A stretch of 64,000 nucleotides of DNA from Patagioenas fasciata (taxonomy: Eukaryota > Chordata > Aves > Columbiformes > Columbidae). The notes under the pieces are model-generated. The model searched no databases. It was not told where the DNA came from and worked only from the letters and a program-made list of their open reading frames with translations. Shown here one piece after another: positions 22,607 through 33,412 of the stretch (positions within the stretch are counted from its first letter, which is position 1; every line of letters begins with the position of its first letter). The DNA is taken from NCBI RefSeq assembly GCF_037038585.1, contig NC_092521.1:105974398-106038397 (forward strand), written 5' to 3'. The translations under genes and the position numbers were made by a program.

Positions 22607-24736
22607 GTCTGTTTTACAATGAATGAGAGATGCTCTCTTTTCAATAGGCTTCTGGATATCTTACTTCTTGGCAGAGTTAAATATGTTCACTGCAAATCAA
22701 ACAATACCATCAGTCTTTTTTTCAGTAGTTTATAAAGGAGTCAGCTTAAAAATCTTTACTTCCTTTCCAAATAAAGGTGGAAAATTTCTAGCTTCTACTG
22801 TGCTTCCAGTTTGTTTCTCATCTATCTGTAAATATCTTTAAGTTAGGTACCAACTACTTTGATTTCGGGTTTTTTTTTTGGAGTAACATTAACCCAGCAT
22901 TGGGTTTTGGAGTTAATTGTTCTGAAAAGCAGGGAACACATAACTGACTTCGAAGCAAAAGAAAAGCAATCCAGTGGAATTGCTTGTCTTCAGATAAGTT
23001 CTGAATGCAAAGCCTTGTGTTCCACCTGATCCTTCTAGTCCTGCAAATGGGACTATCTTTTGATCTTTAGAATTGTTGCAGAAGAAATATGAAGTTCAAA
23101 CTTCTCCTAAGTTTATGTAAGCTGAGTGTTGAACAGATGTAATATAACAAAGCTAAAACTGACTGTTTGTAATTTCACGTATATATTTGTTTTATCTAAA
23201 CTTGGAAAACATTCTATATTCTATTCTGTTAGTGTGGACAATATCAGACTAAAAACCTGTATGTCCAGAGCTCATTCTTTAAAACATTAAATGTACTGAA
23301 ATATCTATCTGTTCTACGGATATTTTCTTGAAGATCTGAGTTTGTCTCTTTTTCAATCAGGTGAAGAATGCTAATTTAATAAAGAAAAAAAATATAGTAT
23401 TCTCTCAAGTGTCCACTGGCAAGATTTGTATGAATTCCAAAGCAGCTGAAATTGGTATCTTATGTATTCTGTATGTTGCTTGATCTTCTTTCTGCTAACA
23501 CTGTGAATAAAATCCTGATCATAGCGAGGATTATTTTACTTAAGTGGAGACAAAATTTTCAACAGATATCAAGAGTTATCTTTTCTGTTCTATCTATTGC
23601 CAAACTATGAATAATGAGAGGAAGCTGGTCGAAAGAATTCGAAACTAGCTAAGACAGAGAGGGGGACAAGATGTTGTATTAGGAGCCTGTGACAGGGAAA
23701 ATTGGGAAGGAAGTCTTCATATTAAGTCTGACTAATTTTTCTTGTGAGCAACCAGACGGCATTTCTTCCTCACTGTCTGGCCTCCATCTAAAGAGAGGAG
23801 CAGTTGCCTAAAGAAATAAAAAGCTGTAGGCTGACCATTATTTAAAAGATGAGTATTTGAAAAATTCAGACAATGAGTTGAGTCGATCAGTAGGGCTGTA
23901 GAAAGTGATTGACACGGTTACAGAAAATGTAGGAGGCAGAGAGAGGAGGAAAAAAGTAAATATTTTGGCAAAATAACAGTGGACAATGCCCCCTTTCGGT
24001 CATGCTGTGCAAAGGCAGAGCTGCAACTATTTTATTGGACTTTACATGATCCTTCTACTTTGATCCTTGGAAATGAAATGGCAGTTCCTCGTATTTATTT
24101 GAGATCTTGTGGATTTGTATATTTCCTCGGACATGTTTGGACCTCTCCCCATTGGGGAGTGTGCCTTTTGCTGCATATTGTACATTTAGCCAAACTGAGT
24201 TGGCAATACACTGTGCTGGAGAAAGCTGTTTCCATTTTTAGGTCACCTGTCTGCTTTGTCATTTTGGTTAGTCCATTGTAAATTGCTCTGAAGTTATACA
24301 TCTGTACACTGAAGTTGGTATACATAAGGTTACCTTTTGAAATATCTGAACAACAAACACTGCCCCTTTTTTATCAGCCACAAACAGGTTCTACCTTTTG
24401 CAAGTAGGGGTAGATCTTCCAATTAATACACTTTAATACTATTATATACTAGATGAAGTACTAAAAAAGGTTCTTTTCTGTGCTTTGAGAACAATCTGAG
24501 GTCTAATATTTTTGGAGGTTTTGTTATGTTCTTCTTTTCCACTTTATTGCTCTTTTTCTGCCACTTCTGGTGCCAGGGTGCTGAGAGGTCATTAAACTAC
24601 AATGTGAAACCTGACCCACTGAAATCATGCAATATGGGTAGAACTGCTTCTGATATAAGACACACAGAAAGCTCGTAATATCATTCCTGATTAATCCTCC
24701 AAAAATTATGCAGTAATTTCATTAACATTTCATTGC
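22607..24736. other. Gene-free stretch after ZDHHC11 relic
   Basis: 2.1 kb with no exon, RNA gene or repeat recognised. The frame at 23979-24281 is hydrophobic but has no family wording and no splice context. Confidence 0.5.
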
Positions 24737-24741
24737 TTCTT
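24737..24741. repeat. Target site duplication (left) of ERVL
   Basis: TTCTT, repeated at 31001-31005 directly after the 3' LTR (the next base T also matches). Five bases is the usual ERVL duplication. Confidence 0.7.
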
Positions 24742-24759
24742 TGTCGCCCAACGTGGGGC
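24742..24759 (+). promoter_or_regulatory. Primer binding site (tRNA-Lys type)
   Basis: TGTCGCCCAACGTGGGGC matches the 18-base site complementary to tRNA-Lys(1,2) at 17 positions. It is the very first sequence of the element, with the target duplication immediately to its left. Confidence 0.75.
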
Positions 24760-25049
24760 AAGAGAAAGGGGTAAATTTGGGGATTTTTTGGCTTTCCTAC
24801 TGCTCTGACGTACCTTTCAATTTTCTTGGCACGGTGCCAACTCATAGAGTTGTGATACTCGCGCGTCTGTTTGCTTCGGATATTTTTTAGTGGTATTAAG
24901 GCAAAGTGAATCACATTGATTTAAAGATGTTATGGCAAAAGTTGTATCAGTTATTTTCTATATTGTGCTCGCTGATCCCATATCTGTGTTGGTGTTTCTT
25001 TCTGAATTGAAGTATTCATTATATAACAACAAGAAACTGGACAGCGGTC
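24760..25049 (+). other. ERVL leader with upstream hydrophobic frame
   Basis: Leader between primer site and gag. It holds an ATG frame (24932-25135) whose product starts MAKVVSVIFYIVLADPISVL and overlaps gag in another frame. Since the gag frame itself begins with hydrophobic segments, this may be the original N-terminus displaced by a frameshift, or chance. Confidence 0.4.
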
Positions 25050-26774
25050 ATGATGATTCTGTGTGGTTTGGCATTGGTTTATTTCATTATACTGCAGCCG
25101 CTAATGAATTTCTACTCGCTTCTGCTTTACCTTGAAAAACCTCCAGGAGAGATTAAAGAGCAGAATGGCTCTGTATTTGCTAATTGGTCAAGTGAATCTT
25201 TAGAAAGGCTGACTAACAATACTTTTGTGTTTTCGCTAAGACAGTTTGCAAATGTTTTAGAGAACTTTGAATATCCTTGGAGCTTTGATAGAACGGTGAT
25301 GGTGTTATCTGGTTTGCTGAATGTGTGTCAGTTTGTGTTACTGTTAAGAGAAATGAGGTTCAATAGGAGGTTTGCGTCTCTTCTTAGTCCTGAGATTTGC
25401 AGTGCGTCTTCGGAAGCTTTAGCAAAAAGCACTCCTAGCCGCTCGAGAAAAGGCAAAACAGCCAAAGCTGCTGCTGCAGCCACTGCCCCCCCAACCGCGG
25501 CTTCACAGGCTGAAGCTACAGCTCCTCCGCAGAGCTCCTCTGCCAAGGTCGCTGCAGATAACATTACTTCTCCAGCCTCAAAGGCTAACAAGGCAGCCCC
25601 CCCGTCTTCACACACTGGGCACTGTTGCTGCTGTAACCATAGCAATCACTGTGACAGTCATTCAGACTCTGAAAATGAATCAAATGATGGTGAACCCATA
25701 TCAGCATCAGTTGCTGGTTGTAAGAAAGTCACTAGAAAGACTACCCGTGCAGCAGGTGATGGCACAGGGCCAACATCAACCCAAGAGGCATCATCAGGAC
25801 AGGGTGGAGATGAAGTGACCACCACTCGGTCCTTTTCTCCAGGTGAGCTGAGAGATCTGCGAAAAGACTTTAGTCGTCGTGAAGGCGAGAATATTCTAAC
25901 CTGGCTACTGCGATGCTGGGACAATGGGGCAGAAACAATTGAATTAGAAGGTGGTGAAGCCAGGCAGCTGGGATCTCTGTCAAAAGATTCCACCATTGAT
26001 AGGGCAATTTCAAGAGAGTCTAATGCCACTACTCTCTGGACCCGACTCCTGGCAGCTATGAAAGTCAGATTTCCCTACAAGGAAGATTGTATATCCACGT
26101 TAGGGAAATGGAATACTATGGAGAGAGGTATCCAGTTCCTGAGAGAATTAGCTGTGCGAGAGATCATCTATCTAGGACCAAACAGCCAAGAGGGGACAGA
26201 CCCAGATAGAATCAATTGTACAAAATCTATGTGGCGCAGATTTGTACAAAGTGCACCACCTGCATATGCTAAGTCATTGGCAGGAATGGTCTGGTCAGCT
26301 AGAGGTGTACAAGAAATTAACGAAGTGATTGAGCAGCTCTGGTACTTTGAGGACAGCCTTGCTGGTTCTCTACGGGCTTGTGTCTCTGCTGTGGAGAAAC
26401 TGTGTGAAAAATCTGATGACCGTTTTGAAAAGCTGTTGCAAGAAATCAAAGAGCTCAGAGAAGACTCGTACCGTTCACGACCTGCACAAACCTATGTTTC
26501 AGCTGTTAGGAGAAGGCGTTTCCAATCTCGAGAAAGAGGGCAGAGACAGCCCACAAAAAGAGGTTCACTGTGGTTCTTCCTACATGAGCAGGGAGAAAAC
26601 ATGAATAAGTGGCATGGAAGGCCTACCTCAGAACTTCAAGAACGAGTACGTGAGATAAAAGGAAAAACTCCTAGGAAGGTGGCTGCTCCAGTTTACAAAA
26701 GGAGCAGAAGAGATTCTGATGCTCTTGAAGGAACCTCTAATTCACACCCAGAGACTGTGCAAAACAGGAATTAG
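25050..26774 (+). CDS. gag: ERVL gag, 574 codons, intact frame
   Basis: An open frame from the first ATG after an in-frame stop (a second ATG follows directly) to a TAG. Residues 2-28 are a strong hydrophobic helix (MILCGLALVYFIILQPLM...). Three N-glycosylation sequons follow at N39 (NGS), N45 (NWS) and N56 (NNT). Residues 83-99 are a second hydrophobic helix. Residues about 115-185 are Ala/Ser/Pro-rich. A Cys/His cluster (GHCCCCNHSNHCDSH) lies at about 188-202. The capsid-like part begins near SPGELRDLRKDF (about residue 268) and runs to about 430, and a charged, coiled-coil-like tail ends in a basic region. No C-terminal CCHC zinc knuckle is seen. It is in the same frame as pol, separated by the TAG. 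Whether the protein is still expressed is unknown. Confidence 0.8.
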   Translation: MMILCGLALVYFIILQPLMNFYSLLLYLEKPPGEIKEQNGSVFANWSSESLERLTNNTFVFSLRQFANVLENFEYPWSFDRTVMVLSGLLNVCQFVLLLREMRFNRRFASLLSPEICSASSEALAKSTPSRSRKGKTAKAAAAATAPPTAASQAEATAPPQSSSAKVAADNITSPASKANKAAPPSSHTGHCCCCNHSNHCDSHSDSENESNDGEPISASVAGCKKVTRKTTRAAGDGTGPTSTQEASSGQGGDEVTTTRSFSPGELRDLRKDFSRREGENILTWLLRCWDNGAETIELEGGEARQLGSLSKDSTIDRAISRESNATTLWTRLLAAMKVRFPYKEDCISTLGKWNTMERGIQFLRELAVREIIYLGPNSQEGTDPDRINCTKSMWRRFVQSAPPAYAKSLAGMVWSARGVQEINEVIEQLWYFEDSLAGSLRACVSAVEKLCEKSDDRFEKLLQEIKELREDSYRSRPAQTYVSAVRRRRFQSRERGQRQPTKRGSLWFFLHEQGENMNKWHGRPTSELQERVREIKGKTPRKVAAPVYKRSRRDSDALEGTSNSHPETVQNRN

Positions 26775-29700
26775 AGGTACCCTGCCTCCAACCAGGTGGA
26801 GGAAAGGGATAACAGGGTTTATTGGACTGTACAAATACTATGGCCTGGTACAACACAACCCCAGGAGTACAAAGCTTTAGTGGACACTGGTGCTCAGTGC
26901 ACAATAATTCCTTCTAATTAAAAAGGGACGCAATCCATCAATATTGTTGGAGTGACTGGGGGATCCCAGGAGCTGACTGTTGTAGAGGCTGAAATGAGCC
27001 TAACTGGAAAAAACTGGCAAAAGCATCCCATTGTGACTGGTCCAGATGCTCCGTGCATCCTTGGTATAGACTACCTCAGGAAAGGGTATTTTAAGGACCC
27101 AAAAGGGTATAGGTGGGCATTTGGTATAGCAGCTGTGGCCACTGAGAAAATTGAACAGCTGTCTGATTTGCCTGGTCTTTCAGATGACCCTTCTGTTGCA
27201 GGACTGCTGATGGCTGACGATCAGCAGGTGCCAATTGCTACCACAACGGTGCATCGCTGGCAATATCGCACCAATCGAGACTCTTTGATTCCTATCCAGA
27301 AGCTGATCCGTCAATTGGAAAGCCAGGGTGTGATCAGTAAGACTCGCTCACCTTTTAACAGCCCAATCTGGCCAGTGCGTAAGTCTAGTGACGAGTGGAG
27401 GCTAACTGTAGACTATCGTGGCCTGAATGAAGTTACACCACCACTGAGTGCTGCTGTGCCTGACATGCTAGAACTGCAATTTGAACTGGAGTCAAAGGCA
27501 GTCAAGTGGTATGCTACAATTTACATTGCTAATGCATTTTTCCCTATTCCTGTAGCAGCAGAGTGCAGGCCGCAGTTTGCTTTCACCTGGAGGGGCATCC
27601 AGTATACATGGAACCGCTTGCCCCAGGGGTGGAAACACAGTCCTACCATCTGCCATGGACTGATCCAGACCACGCTGGAGCAAGGTGAAGCTCCAGAACA
27701 CTTGCAATATATTGATGACATCATCATATGGGTCGACACAGCGAAAGAAGTCTTCGAGAAAGGTGAGAGAATAATTCATATTATTTTGGATGCTGGTTTT
27801 GCCATAAAACGAAGCAAGGTCAAGGGACCTGCACGAGAGATCCAGTTTTTAGGAATAAAATGGCAAGATGGCCGTCGTCAGATCCCAATGGATGTGATCA
27901 ACAAAATTGCAGCAATGTCTCCACCTACTAATAAAAAGGAGACACAGACTTTCTTGGGCGTTGTAGGTTTTTGGAGAATGCATATTCCTGACTACAGCCA
28001 CATTGTGAGCCCTCTCTATCGAGTGACTCGTAAAAAGAAACAATTTGAGTGGGGCCCTGAACAACGACAAGCCTTTGAACAAATTAAGCGTGAGATAACT
28101 CATGCGGTGGCCCTTGGACCAGTCCGAACTGGACTAGATGTTAAAAATGTGCTCTACACCTCAGCCGGAGATAATGGACTTACCTGGAGCCTCTGGCAGA
28201 AAGCACCAGGAGAAACCAGAGGTCGACCCTTAGGTTTTTGGAGTCGAGGATACAAAGGATCTGAGGCCAACTATACTCCAAATGAAAAGGAGATATTAGC
28301 AGCATATGAAGGAGTTCGAGCTGCTTCAGAAGTGATCGGCACTGAAGCACAGCTCCTCCTGGCACCTCGACTGCTGGTGCTGAGCTGGATGTTCAAAGGG
28401 ACGGTTCCCTCTCCACATCATGCAACCGAAGTTACATGGAGTAAATGGATTGCACTGATCACACAACGAGCTCGAATTGGAACTCCCAACCGTCCAGGGA
28501 TATTAGAAGTTATTACAGACTGGCCAGAAAGCAAAGACTTTGGGATGTCTCCAGATGAGGAGGAAGTAAAACGTGCTGAAGAAGCACCACCATATAATAC
28601 GCTTTCAGAGACTGATAAGCAGTATGCGCTGTTCACAGATGGATCCTGTCGTCTTGTAGGAAAACATCGAAGGTGGAAAGCTGCTGTGTGGAGTCCCACA
28701 CGACAAATTACAGAAGCCACTGAAGGACAAGGTGAATCCAGTCAGTTTGCAGAAGTGAAAGCCATCCAGCTGGCTTTGGACATTGCTGAACGAGGGAAGT
28801 GGCCAATACTTTATCTCTATACTGACTCATGGATGGTTGCAAATGCCTTGTGGGGGTGGCTACAGCAATGGAAGAAAAGCAACTGGCAGCGCAGAGGTAA
28901 ACCCATTTGGGCTGCCACACTGTGGCAAGACATTGCTGCTCGGCTAGAGAGCCTGCCTGTGAAAGTTCATCATGTAGATGCTCATGTGCCTAAAAGTCGA
29001 GCCACCGAGGAACATCTAAACAACCAACAAGCGGATCAAGCTGCTAAGATTAAAGTAGCTGAGGTGGACTTGGACTGGCAACATAAAGGTCAACTTTTCG
29101 TAGCTCGGTGGGCCCATGATGCTTCAGGGCATCAAGGCAGAGAGGCAACATACAAATGGGCTCGCGATCGAGGGGTGGATTTAACTATGGACACTATTTC
29201 ACAGGTTATTCATGAATGTGAAACTTGCGCCGAAATCAAACAAGCAAAACGGTTAAAACCTGTATGGTATGGGGGGCGATGGTTAAAGTATAAGTATGGA
29301 GAAGCTTGGCAGATTGATTATATTACACTTCCACAAACACATCAAGGTAAGCGTTATGTACTTACAATGGTGGAAGCAACCACTGGATGGTTGGAAACAT
29401 ATGCCGTACCTCATGCTACAGCCCGAAATACTATCTTGGGCCTTGAGAAGCAAGTCCTTTGGCGACACGGTACGCCAGAAAGAATTGAATCAGACAATGG
29501 TACTCATTTCAAAAACAGTATTATAGACAATTGGGCCAAAGAACATGGTATTGAGTGGGTATATCATATTCCATATCATGCACCAGCCTCTGGGAAAATT
29601 GAAAGGTACAATGGTTTGTTAAAAACTGCACTAAAGGCACTTGGTGGTGGAACCTTTAAAAACTGGGATTCACATTTAGCAAAAGCCACTTGGTTGGTCA

Positions 29701-29966
29701 ACACTAGGGGATCAACCAATCAAGCCGGGCCTGCCCAATCAGATATTCTACGGACTGTAGAAGGAGATAAAGTCCCTGTAGTACACAGGAAAAATATCTT
29801 AGGAAAGGCAGTATGGGTTACTCCTGCCTCAGGCAAAGGCAAACCTATTCGTGGGATTGTTTTTGCCCAGGGACCTGGCAGCACCTGGTGGGTGATGCTT
29901 AAGGATGGAGAAGTTCGGTGTGTACCTCAAGGGGATTTGATTTTAGGTGAAAATATGCAATGCTGA
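26775..29966 (+). pseudogene. pol: ERVL pro-pol (protease stop, RT active-site change)
   Basis: Continues the gag frame after TAG 26772-26774. Protease has the LVDTGAQCTIIP motif, then an in-frame TAA at 26919-26921. From 26922 the frame is open for about 1,014 codons. Numbering from the ATG at 26952: RT fingers (NSPIWPVRK, VDYRGLN) near 136-163; motif A reads TIYIANAFF with Tyr at 191 (TAC 27522-27524) where Asp is expected; LPQGW near 224; YIDD at 253-256. RNase H has FTDGS near 560, an acidic residue in FAEVKA, LYTDSW and HHVDAH. Integrase has an HHCC finger (HDASGH ... CETCAEI), then Asp in WQIDY (about 787), Asp in ESDNGTH (about 847) and Glu in SGKIERYN (about 883). Stop TGA at 29964. 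RT would be inactive. Confidence 0.85.
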
Positions 29967-30324
29967 ACTGTATGATGTGAATTGCCGCACTAACAATGTT
30001 TAATAAGTGTCTTTCAGATCAAGACAATGGTGATGAAACTAGAGCTAGCTTCTTCGAGTGGCGCCCGACACCTTCTTCGAAGTTGGTGTCCTTAACCCAC
30101 AAACAGTGGTCATGAGATGCACTTGTACCATTTTTCCTGCCCTGGGAGACTGTTGTGACAAAATGAACTTAATGAACTTTTCAAAGGATGGTCCACTGAT
30201 TAATTACTCCTCTGTATATATGTACATATGTATATGTATATATGTATATAGTAGTAGTGATTAATTAGATTGTATTGATAGATTGTATTGATAAGGTTTA
30301 AGTATTCAGTGAATGTCATATTAT
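29967..30324 (+). other. ERVL 3' untranslated region
   Basis: About 360 bases after pol with no env or dUTPase frame. It includes a TATG/TATA-rich stretch (30215-30250). Confidence 0.6.
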
Positions 30325-30335
30325 AAGGGGTGGAA
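30325..30335 (+). promoter_or_regulatory. ERVL polypurine tract
   Basis: AAGGGGTGGAA directly before the LTR start TGTCCTGG. One T interrupts the purine run. Confidence 0.6.
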
Positions 30336-31000
30336 TGTCCTGGTATTGTTAAAAAACAAGTTTCTCTTTTAGTGAATTTTTGCCTGTCAGCTAAAGCCTT
30401 CATGTTAGCTGCATTTTCCTGGAGAACCCGACACATGTTTTGGTTAAACCTAGCAATGGAATGCAAACTTATTGATAAGCACGGATGGACATCTCGCAAG
30501 AGGGGCAACGAGAAAACTGATGACCGAGAGACTGACCAATGGTGTATAACATTCCATTCACGTGAATACTTCATATAAAAGTGGGAGATCACGAGGATCT
30601 CGTCCCTTTTTGCCTTTTTCCCTTTTTTCCTCATGGCTGACATTAGGAGAGGACCTTGCTGGTCATCCCTGCGAACTGAGGCCTAGTGAGAGACTGAATC
30701 CAGCTCCGGTTGGCTACAGAGTCTAATCCAGGACTTTGGGTGCTGGCTCTGCAGTTGCTGAGACTTACAAGATTGGTTTTGTATATTTTGTATTATTTTC
30801 TCTATTCTTGTTAGTAGCATTAGTAAAACATCTTTAACTTTTCCAACTCTCTTCTCTCTGTCCTTCTTTCCCTCCCAATCGCCTGTCCTGAGTGGGAAGG
30901 GGGGAGAGGGAGGGGCAAAAAGGGGGAAGTTGGGGGGAGAGGAGGTTAACAGTACATCTGCCAGGGTTTGATTGTCACCCCGCAATCTTAACCCTCGACA
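30336..31000 (+). repeat. ERVL 3' LTR (665 bp)
   Basis: Begins TGTC and ends GACA, a perfect 4-base inverted terminal pair. TATAAAA at 30574-30580 is the likely promoter TATA. A G/A-rich block (about 30890-30950) and the ending CTCGACA resemble common avian ERVL LTRs. No canonical AATAAA is seen; ATTAGTAAAACATC near 30817 may serve. No second copy of this LTR exists upstream of the element. Confidence 0.82.
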
Positions 31001-31005
31001 TTCTT
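31001..31005. repeat. Target site duplication (right) of ERVL
   Basis: TTCTT, matching 24737-24741. Confidence 0.7.
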
Positions 31006-31949
31006 TCAAAACAAAATTAAAATTATCTGGGTCATGACAACGAATGAATTAATAGTCTAATTTGTGTGCACAGGCTTTCTTAACTAGTAATGCACAGCTT
31101 CTGTTTCAAGTTATTTGCACCTTTAGGTACTCTTTTTTAAGGTGTTTCCTTTGTCTTAGGGCTTGGCCAATATTAATAAATTATAAATATTTATATTGGT
31201 CTTTGAATTGTTAACTGACTCAAGCAATAGTTTAGTAACTGAGGTAACTAGGAAGTTATCTCCAGCATTCTGTTCTCACACACTGCTTTGATGCCAGAAA
31301 TGCTAGGAAATTCTTCAGAACAAATAATCTCCTAGCCCATTCTGGAGTACAGGGACTAGAGCACTGTTGAAGTTTACTACTAAACAAACTGGCTTACAGT
31401 GACTAATGACACTCTTCAGTAATGTTCCTGTTGTAATTCAGGATGGTCTTGTAACTTGATTTAAGAACGTACAGAATTGATAAAGTTATAACATTGTGGT
31501 TGTGATGAACACAGAAATGCTTGTCGATATTTGTATCAAATGATAATGACTTCCTGTTACTTGAAGCCCTGCAGAGTTATGTGTGATGTTGGATCTTCTG
31601 GCACTATTTATAATACAGCTATGAACTTCAGACAAAGAATAACGCAAACATGTTCTAATATGTTGCAATAATTGTCCGTTTGAAAGTTCTATCGCTTCTC
31701 TCTTTTGTGTTTTGTTGCTGGTTTGTTGGGGTTTTGATATTTTGTTTTGTAGGGTTTTTTGGGGGGAAGGAGGGATTGGTGGGTTTTTTTGTTTGGTTGG
31801 TTGATTTGTTGGTTTGTTGGTGTTTTGGGTTTTTTTAATAAATTAGACATGCCTATAATTTCCATTAATGCTTTATTAATTTATGAAAAAATATAGCCAT
31901 ACTTTCTTCTTAGGGTTTACAGATCAATCAGATAAACACATTTTGTTTT
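31006..31949. other. Gene-free, T/G-rich toward the end
   Basis: No gene recognised. Positions 31690-31835 are an imperfect T/G low-complexity stretch (GTTTGTTGG-like units). Confidence 0.5.
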
Positions 31950-32881
31950 CTAATTAAAAAAAAAGGTTCTTTTGTTTACTTTTCTGATTTTTTTTTTTTA
32001 CTTCTCCAGTAAAAAAAAATCTTCCTATACCCAGGAGGTAGTATCTTGATAAGCTTAAGTTGTCTTTTCTTGAAGTATTCATTGTCTCTGTTTTCAAACT
32101 CATAAGGATGGGTACCCTGAGAACAACTGGTCTTACTATTATAGACTGAGGCAAAAGCATTAAATACCTCAGCCTTTTCCTCGTCCTTTGTGTCCAGTAA
32201 AGGACAAAGATTCTCCTTGGCCATCCTTTTGCTGTTAATACATTTATAGAAACATTTTCTTGTCTTTTATTGCAGTAGAGGAGATTAAGTTCTAGTTGGA
32301 CCTTTCTGATTTTCTCCCTGCATAACCTCACAACATCCTTGCTGTCCTCCTGAGTTTCCTGCCCCTTCTTCCAAAGGTCATCTTTTTTTCCCTCAGTTCC
32401 AGCCAAAGCTGTCTGTTCAACCAGGCTGATCTCTTTCCCTGCCAGGTCATCGTTTGGTACATGGGGACAGCCTGCTCCTGCGCCTTCTACCTTCTACTAC
32501 TACCTTCTACTGGACCTTCTACCTGTTCCTGCACTCCTACACCTGCACCAAGATTTCCTTCTAGAAGAATGTCCAGCCTTCCTGGACTGCTTTGTCCTTC
32601 AGGACTGCCTCCCAAGGGACTCTGTCAAAACCTCCTAAACAGATCAAAGTCTGCCCTTCAGAAGTCCAAAGTAGCAGTTTTGCTGACCCTCCCTTCTTAC
32701 TTCTCCACAAATTGAAAACACTACCATTGTGTGATTGCTGTTGCCTCCAACCATGACATCACCCACAAGTTCTCTGTTTGCTAACCACAGGTCCATCCGG
32801 GCACCTCCTTCAGTTGTCTTCCTCACCAGATGTGTCAGGAAGTTGTCTTCCACACACTCCAGAAGCCTCCTAGACTGTCTC
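31950..32881 (-). mobile_element. CR1 LINE, 3' portion of an interrupted copy
   Basis: Minus-strand CR1 ORF2. Endonuclease C-terminal wording (RQSRRLLECVEDNFLTHL, then LVGDVMVGG) is at 32644-32881. The inter-domain region follows (GKKDDLWKKGQETQED, CREKIRKVQLELNL) at about 32240-32400, then EEKAEVFNAFASVYNSKTSC near 32090-32170. Several frameshifts are present. A short GTAGAAGG-type expansion sits near 32490-32530. It is continuous with 38716-39330 across the young provirus: the reading frame ...TAEKET joins RQSRRLL... at the insertion site. Confidence 0.85.
32876..32881. repeat. Target site duplication (left) of young provirus
   Basis: TGTCTC, repeated at 38710-38715. Confidence 0.95.
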
Positions 32882-33217
32882 TGTGAAGGGGTTTCGTTAG
32901 AAGGAGATATGTTGTTGAATTAGTCAGGCCCAAAGGAATCTCAAGGCCACTTCGAGAAGCTGAGAACAGAATCTGCTGTGAGAAAGAGGGGCGTTTCTTC
33001 ACTAACAGGGCCTCAGCATGGCGTGAGTCGTCGGACCTATCATCGGTGGGGCTCCAGCGTGTGGACTGCCCATGATACTCATTTAGCGAATCCATGCTTG
33101 GAGCGTGGATTCGTGATTAGAGAATAGTTGCGTATATAAGGAGACATCTGTCTGTAATAAATGGCTTTGGCGTGATTCACATTGAATCGGAGTGCTGAGT
33201 CCTTTATCGTTCCAACA
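32882..33217 (+). repeat. 5' LTR of young provirus
   Basis: 336 bp, TGTGAAGG ... TTCCAACA. TATATAAG at 33133-33140 and AATAAA at 33156-33161 define a compact U3/R/U5 layout with a short R. I see no difference from the 3' LTR. Confidence 0.95.
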
Positions 33218-33219
33218 AA

Positions 33220-33237
33220 TGGTGACCCCGACGTGAT
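33220..33237 (+). promoter_or_regulatory. Primer binding site (tRNA-Trp)
   Basis: TGGTGACCCCGACGTGAT, a full 18-base match to the tRNA-Trp site known from avian leukosis/sarcoma viruses, two bases after the LTR. Confidence 0.95.
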
Positions 33238-33412
33238 ACTCCGAACGGTGTCTCACTAAGGTCGGGGAAAAGCCTGGAGCGGCCCAGCCGGAGGCGGCTC
33301 AGCTGGACTGAGAGCCGGGCGGAGACGTACGGACGTTCCGCGGATAAATTTTGTTGAAGAAGGCCCCGGGAAAGGTGAGCGGCTGGGAGCAGGAGGAGGG
33401 AAGAGTGAAGTT

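Larger units (their letters stand above)
24742..31000 (+). mobile_element. ERVL (class III-type) element with only a 3' LTR
   Basis: 6.26 kb: primer binding site, leader, gag, in-frame pro-pol, polypurine tract, one LTR. The left end is the first base of the primer binding site; the 82 bases just before it show no similarity to the LTR end. The right end is the LTR terminus CTCGACA. The pol type (YIDD reverse transcriptase, HHVDAHVP in RNase H, integrase with HHCC and DDE) and the LTR wording place it with avian ERVL. No env follows pol and I see no dUTPase. Lesions: a stop in protease and a Tyr in place of the first RT catalytic Asp, so it is inactive. Confidence 0.85.

Noticed and set aside
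23979..24325. 100-codon hydrophobic frame as a ZDHHC11 downstream exon
   Set aside because: No recognisable residues of the third or fourth membrane segment.
24932..25135. Upstream ERVL frame as an independent gene
   Set aside because: Hydrophobic and overlapping gag; more likely leader or a frameshifted N-terminus.
26329..29526. Numerous frames overlapping ERVL gag and pol
   Set aside because: Shadow frames of the retroviral genes.
32461..32715. Pro/Ser-rich plus-strand frame of 84 codons
   Set aside because: It is the antisense of the minus-strand CR1 ORF2 and its small internal repeat.
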